A stretch of 23,765 nt of DNA from Phallusia fumigata (Eukaryota > Chordata > Ascidiacea > Phlebobranchia > Ascidiidae), in NCBI GenBank assembly GCA_008931825.1, contig QXVZ01007564.1:28080-51844 (forward strand), written 5' to 3'. The notes below the pieces were generated by a model. It did not search any database. It was not told the origin of the DNA and saw only the letters and a list, made by a program, of their open reading frames with translations. The translations under genes were made by a program, and so were the position numbers. This document shows positions 21,387 through 23,765 of the stretch, one piece after another (position 1 is the first letter of the stretch; each line of letters starts with the position of its first letter).

Positions 21387-23765
21387 CCGTTGCCTTGGCG
21401 ACCACAGCGTCGTTAGGTCGTCTATGATCGGTCGGTGTTCGAGATTTGATATTTGGAAGTATAAAAAGTCGTATATATATTTTTTTTAAATGGATAGTTT
21501 TTTTGTGTTTCAGGTTCTAGCAAGGGAATTCCTAACCTAAAATTGAGGAATTCAGTTAAAATTGACATTTTTGGGTGGAATTCAAAGCAGTATTTGCTCT
21601 CACAATCTTTGCTTCAGGAAATTTGTCGTTCTCAAGTTTTGTTCCATGTCTAGCAATAATTTTTGTCATTTCTGATTCTAACAAGCGAAAAAGCCCTTGC
21701 AGTTAGTTCTCCGCACTTCTACATAATGCGAAGAACAACTTCAATTGTCTTGCTATACCTTGTGTCGCCAATTAACCCTGAAACAATTTTCCTATTTTAC
21801 GAAGTGCTTTCGGCACTAAAGTGTTTATATTAAGAGCACAAAGACCCAAATTCCATTAAGTTCAAAACATTCTTTGCTGTGAAGTTGAAAAGTGCAATAT
21901 TTTCACGTTTAACACAAATGATGAACAACATTTTTTCAATCTGCCTTTAAAATTTCTGCAAAGCCACATCAGTAGTGTAGGTTGTACCGGAATGCTGCTA
22001 AAATCGACACACAAACTAGTAATGTAACAAAATGCTACATGATGATGTGGCAATATTTCTATTAGGCGATCCACGTTCTTGAACCTTCAAGGAAACAATG
22101 TGATGTCACTTCCTTTGTATTAGTTGCATCCACCTCATAACACCGTTAAAAGCGGTGCTTTGGTACACTTACGCTATACCAATATTGTACGGTACGTTCA
22201 ATGCAGTGGTTTAGGTAAAATTTGCTTGTTTCTGTACAAGAAAATTATGCGTCTCTAACCTCTTCGGCGTTTGATACTTTTGCAGTTTGGCTGCAGATAT
22301 TTTTGTGCTGTCCACAAATCTTGTTATTCCAGAGTTTTTTTACACAGTGATGTTTTTGTTTGTTTGTTCGTTTCTGGCTGAACCTGTAACTATCTCTTAT
22401 GCTACGATTGTTTATCCCTTTTACATTTTCAACGGCTATGGTTTGCTTAAAACCAAATGAATGTAGTGTAAACATCATATTTAAAAAAAGATTAACAGCG
22501 GTGGCGCCAGAGACACCTATTGGGCGACCATTGTACAACGTTGAATTCTCGATTTTGAACGGCCAATCAAACCTTCCTTCAAAAGCAAGAGCGGCGGCTC
22601 AGCGATTTTTGTCCCCAAAATTGTGCAATAAAATGTGCGACGTTGTTTGTTAAACTTCGTGGTGGCTGATGTACTTGAGTCGGTGCCTCCGAATACTGCA
22701 GTGTCGGGGAGTAGTTTGCTTTACACCAGCACCACCAGTTGACAGGGCATACTTTTATACATTTGGTCCCTTGCCAAATGGTTACCCGTTTCATTTGAGG
22801 TAATTACTTTAATATCGTTCCACTACGGCAAGTAAAACCAACGCGTTTGAGTCACGTTGTCTTAAAATTAAAGCACCTTGCTCTGTTTTACAAACACAAC
22901 ATTATTCTGTTACAAGCTAATCTCATATCATACTGACACAAAACAGTGCAAACCACAGAGTTTCCGATAAGTTTTGGCCAAAGCAAACTTCTATTTGCTA
23001 GCACTCATTGGACAGACATGACACAATAGATCCGACTTCCATTTAAAGCCGTTTAAAAGGGCTTAGTGCGGCATCAGTATTGAAACGGGATATCCTCTGC
23101 TTGGTTCGTAGTGTGGGATACAATAAGACCACTGTGTCGGAGTTGTGTTTATTTAGGCTATTGGTCTCAAGCAAGCGTAGCGAAAGGCCCCATGCCTTGC
23201 GAAAGTTATTAATTCATGAAGTTGGCCTAATCAGTTTCAAGTGTTAAGTAAATAGTGTTGATACACAATTCACGGTTTTAAATGATTTAAATGATGTCAG
23301 TAAGAAGATACAGGGCAGTACTTGTGTGTAAAATAGTCTCTACGTTTCCACGCACGCTGTTGTCGTTAGAATATTTGAAACGAAAGTGCTGGTTTGTTAT
23401 TGTGAGTAATGGTGTTGGGAAGTTGATTTTGCAGTATTTACATCAGAACAGTACATTTAACTTTTTGTAAAAGATAGATTAGTTTGTTTAGCCCTATTGG
23501 GCTTATGTTTTTGGAATACTTTTTCTCTTTACAGAATCTCTTTACACAGTTGTTGTCACTTTTTTTCACGTTTGATGCTAAACAGTAATAAACTCTAAAT
23601 TTCTGTTGCCTGAGGAACAAAGGTTTTTTTTCAAGGCATGACAAGCGCAGGCTTGTTGAAAAATCTTGTACAAATATGATTAGTTACCACCGACACAAAG
23701 CGCAACATTTCTTAATATCAACACTCTTCATAAGCCCCAAAACCAACATAATTACTTAGCCAGTG
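21387..23765. other. Flank downstream of VAC14, no supported gene
   Basis: Starts with the VAC14 3' UTR; no AATAAA was found in its first 1.2 kb (one occurs at about 22626). Around 22495-22800 base composition is less AT-rich, with open frames of 84 codons (plus) and 71 codons (minus) that resemble nothing I know. The rest is AT-rich, without RNA genes or repeats I can name. Confidence 0.5.

Noticed and set aside
21055..21489. Plus-strand frame of 144 codons
   Set aside because: It overlaps the last VAC14 exon in another frame; the VAC14 frame matches the conserved C-terminus and splices in phase.
1..23765. CRISPR array, operon or prokaryotic element
   Set aside because: Genes are split by spliceosomal introns and no regularly spaced repeats occur; the DNA is eukaryotic.

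Overview
The window is animal nuclear DNA: AT-rich, dense with short introns, and carrying genes with vertebrate-like proteins split into many small exons. Four multi-exon genes can be read by joining exons at GT-AG (and two U12-type) splice sites with matching reading-frame phases. Gene spacing, small introns, tRNA-derived repeat fragments and close protein similarity to chordate VAC14 and UNC93A suggest an invertebrate chordate, plausibly an ascidian of the Ciona type. That organism call is an inference, not something the sequence proves.

Left part (1-7530): two tandem plus-strand paralogues of a small cysteine-rich protein that I do not recognise. Copy A (exons at 1858-1959 and 3028-3137, first exon not found) and copy B (4314-4473, 5112-5210, 5765-5871; 121 residues) share a C-x2-C-x6-C-x2-C exon and a final exon with a C-C-x2-M-F-x-C motif, with the same intron phases. 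Dispersed repeats lie in and around copy A.

Middle (7537-12890, minus strand): an eight-exon UNC93A-like membrane protein of the major facilitator superfamily, 536 residues as modelled, with several tRNA-like SINE remnants in its introns. Its apparent stop codon and first poly(A) signal lie in such a remnant.

Right (13504-21386, plus strand): a 17-exon VAC14 gene, the scaffold of the PIKfyve/FIG4 complex that makes and turns over PI(3,5)P2 on endolysosomes. It starts 613 bp from the UNC93 start in a head-to-head arrangement. Two of its introns carry U12-type (minor spliceosome) signals, one AT-AC-like and one GT-AG. The exon 11/12 junction is not resolved.

The last 2.4 kb (21387-23765) contains no gene I can support. 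UNC93-family proteins and VAC14 both act in the endolysosomal system, so the shared promoter region may co-regulate them; that is inference. The most novel item is the tandem cysteine-rich gene pair; the best-supported unusual features are the two U12-type introns.
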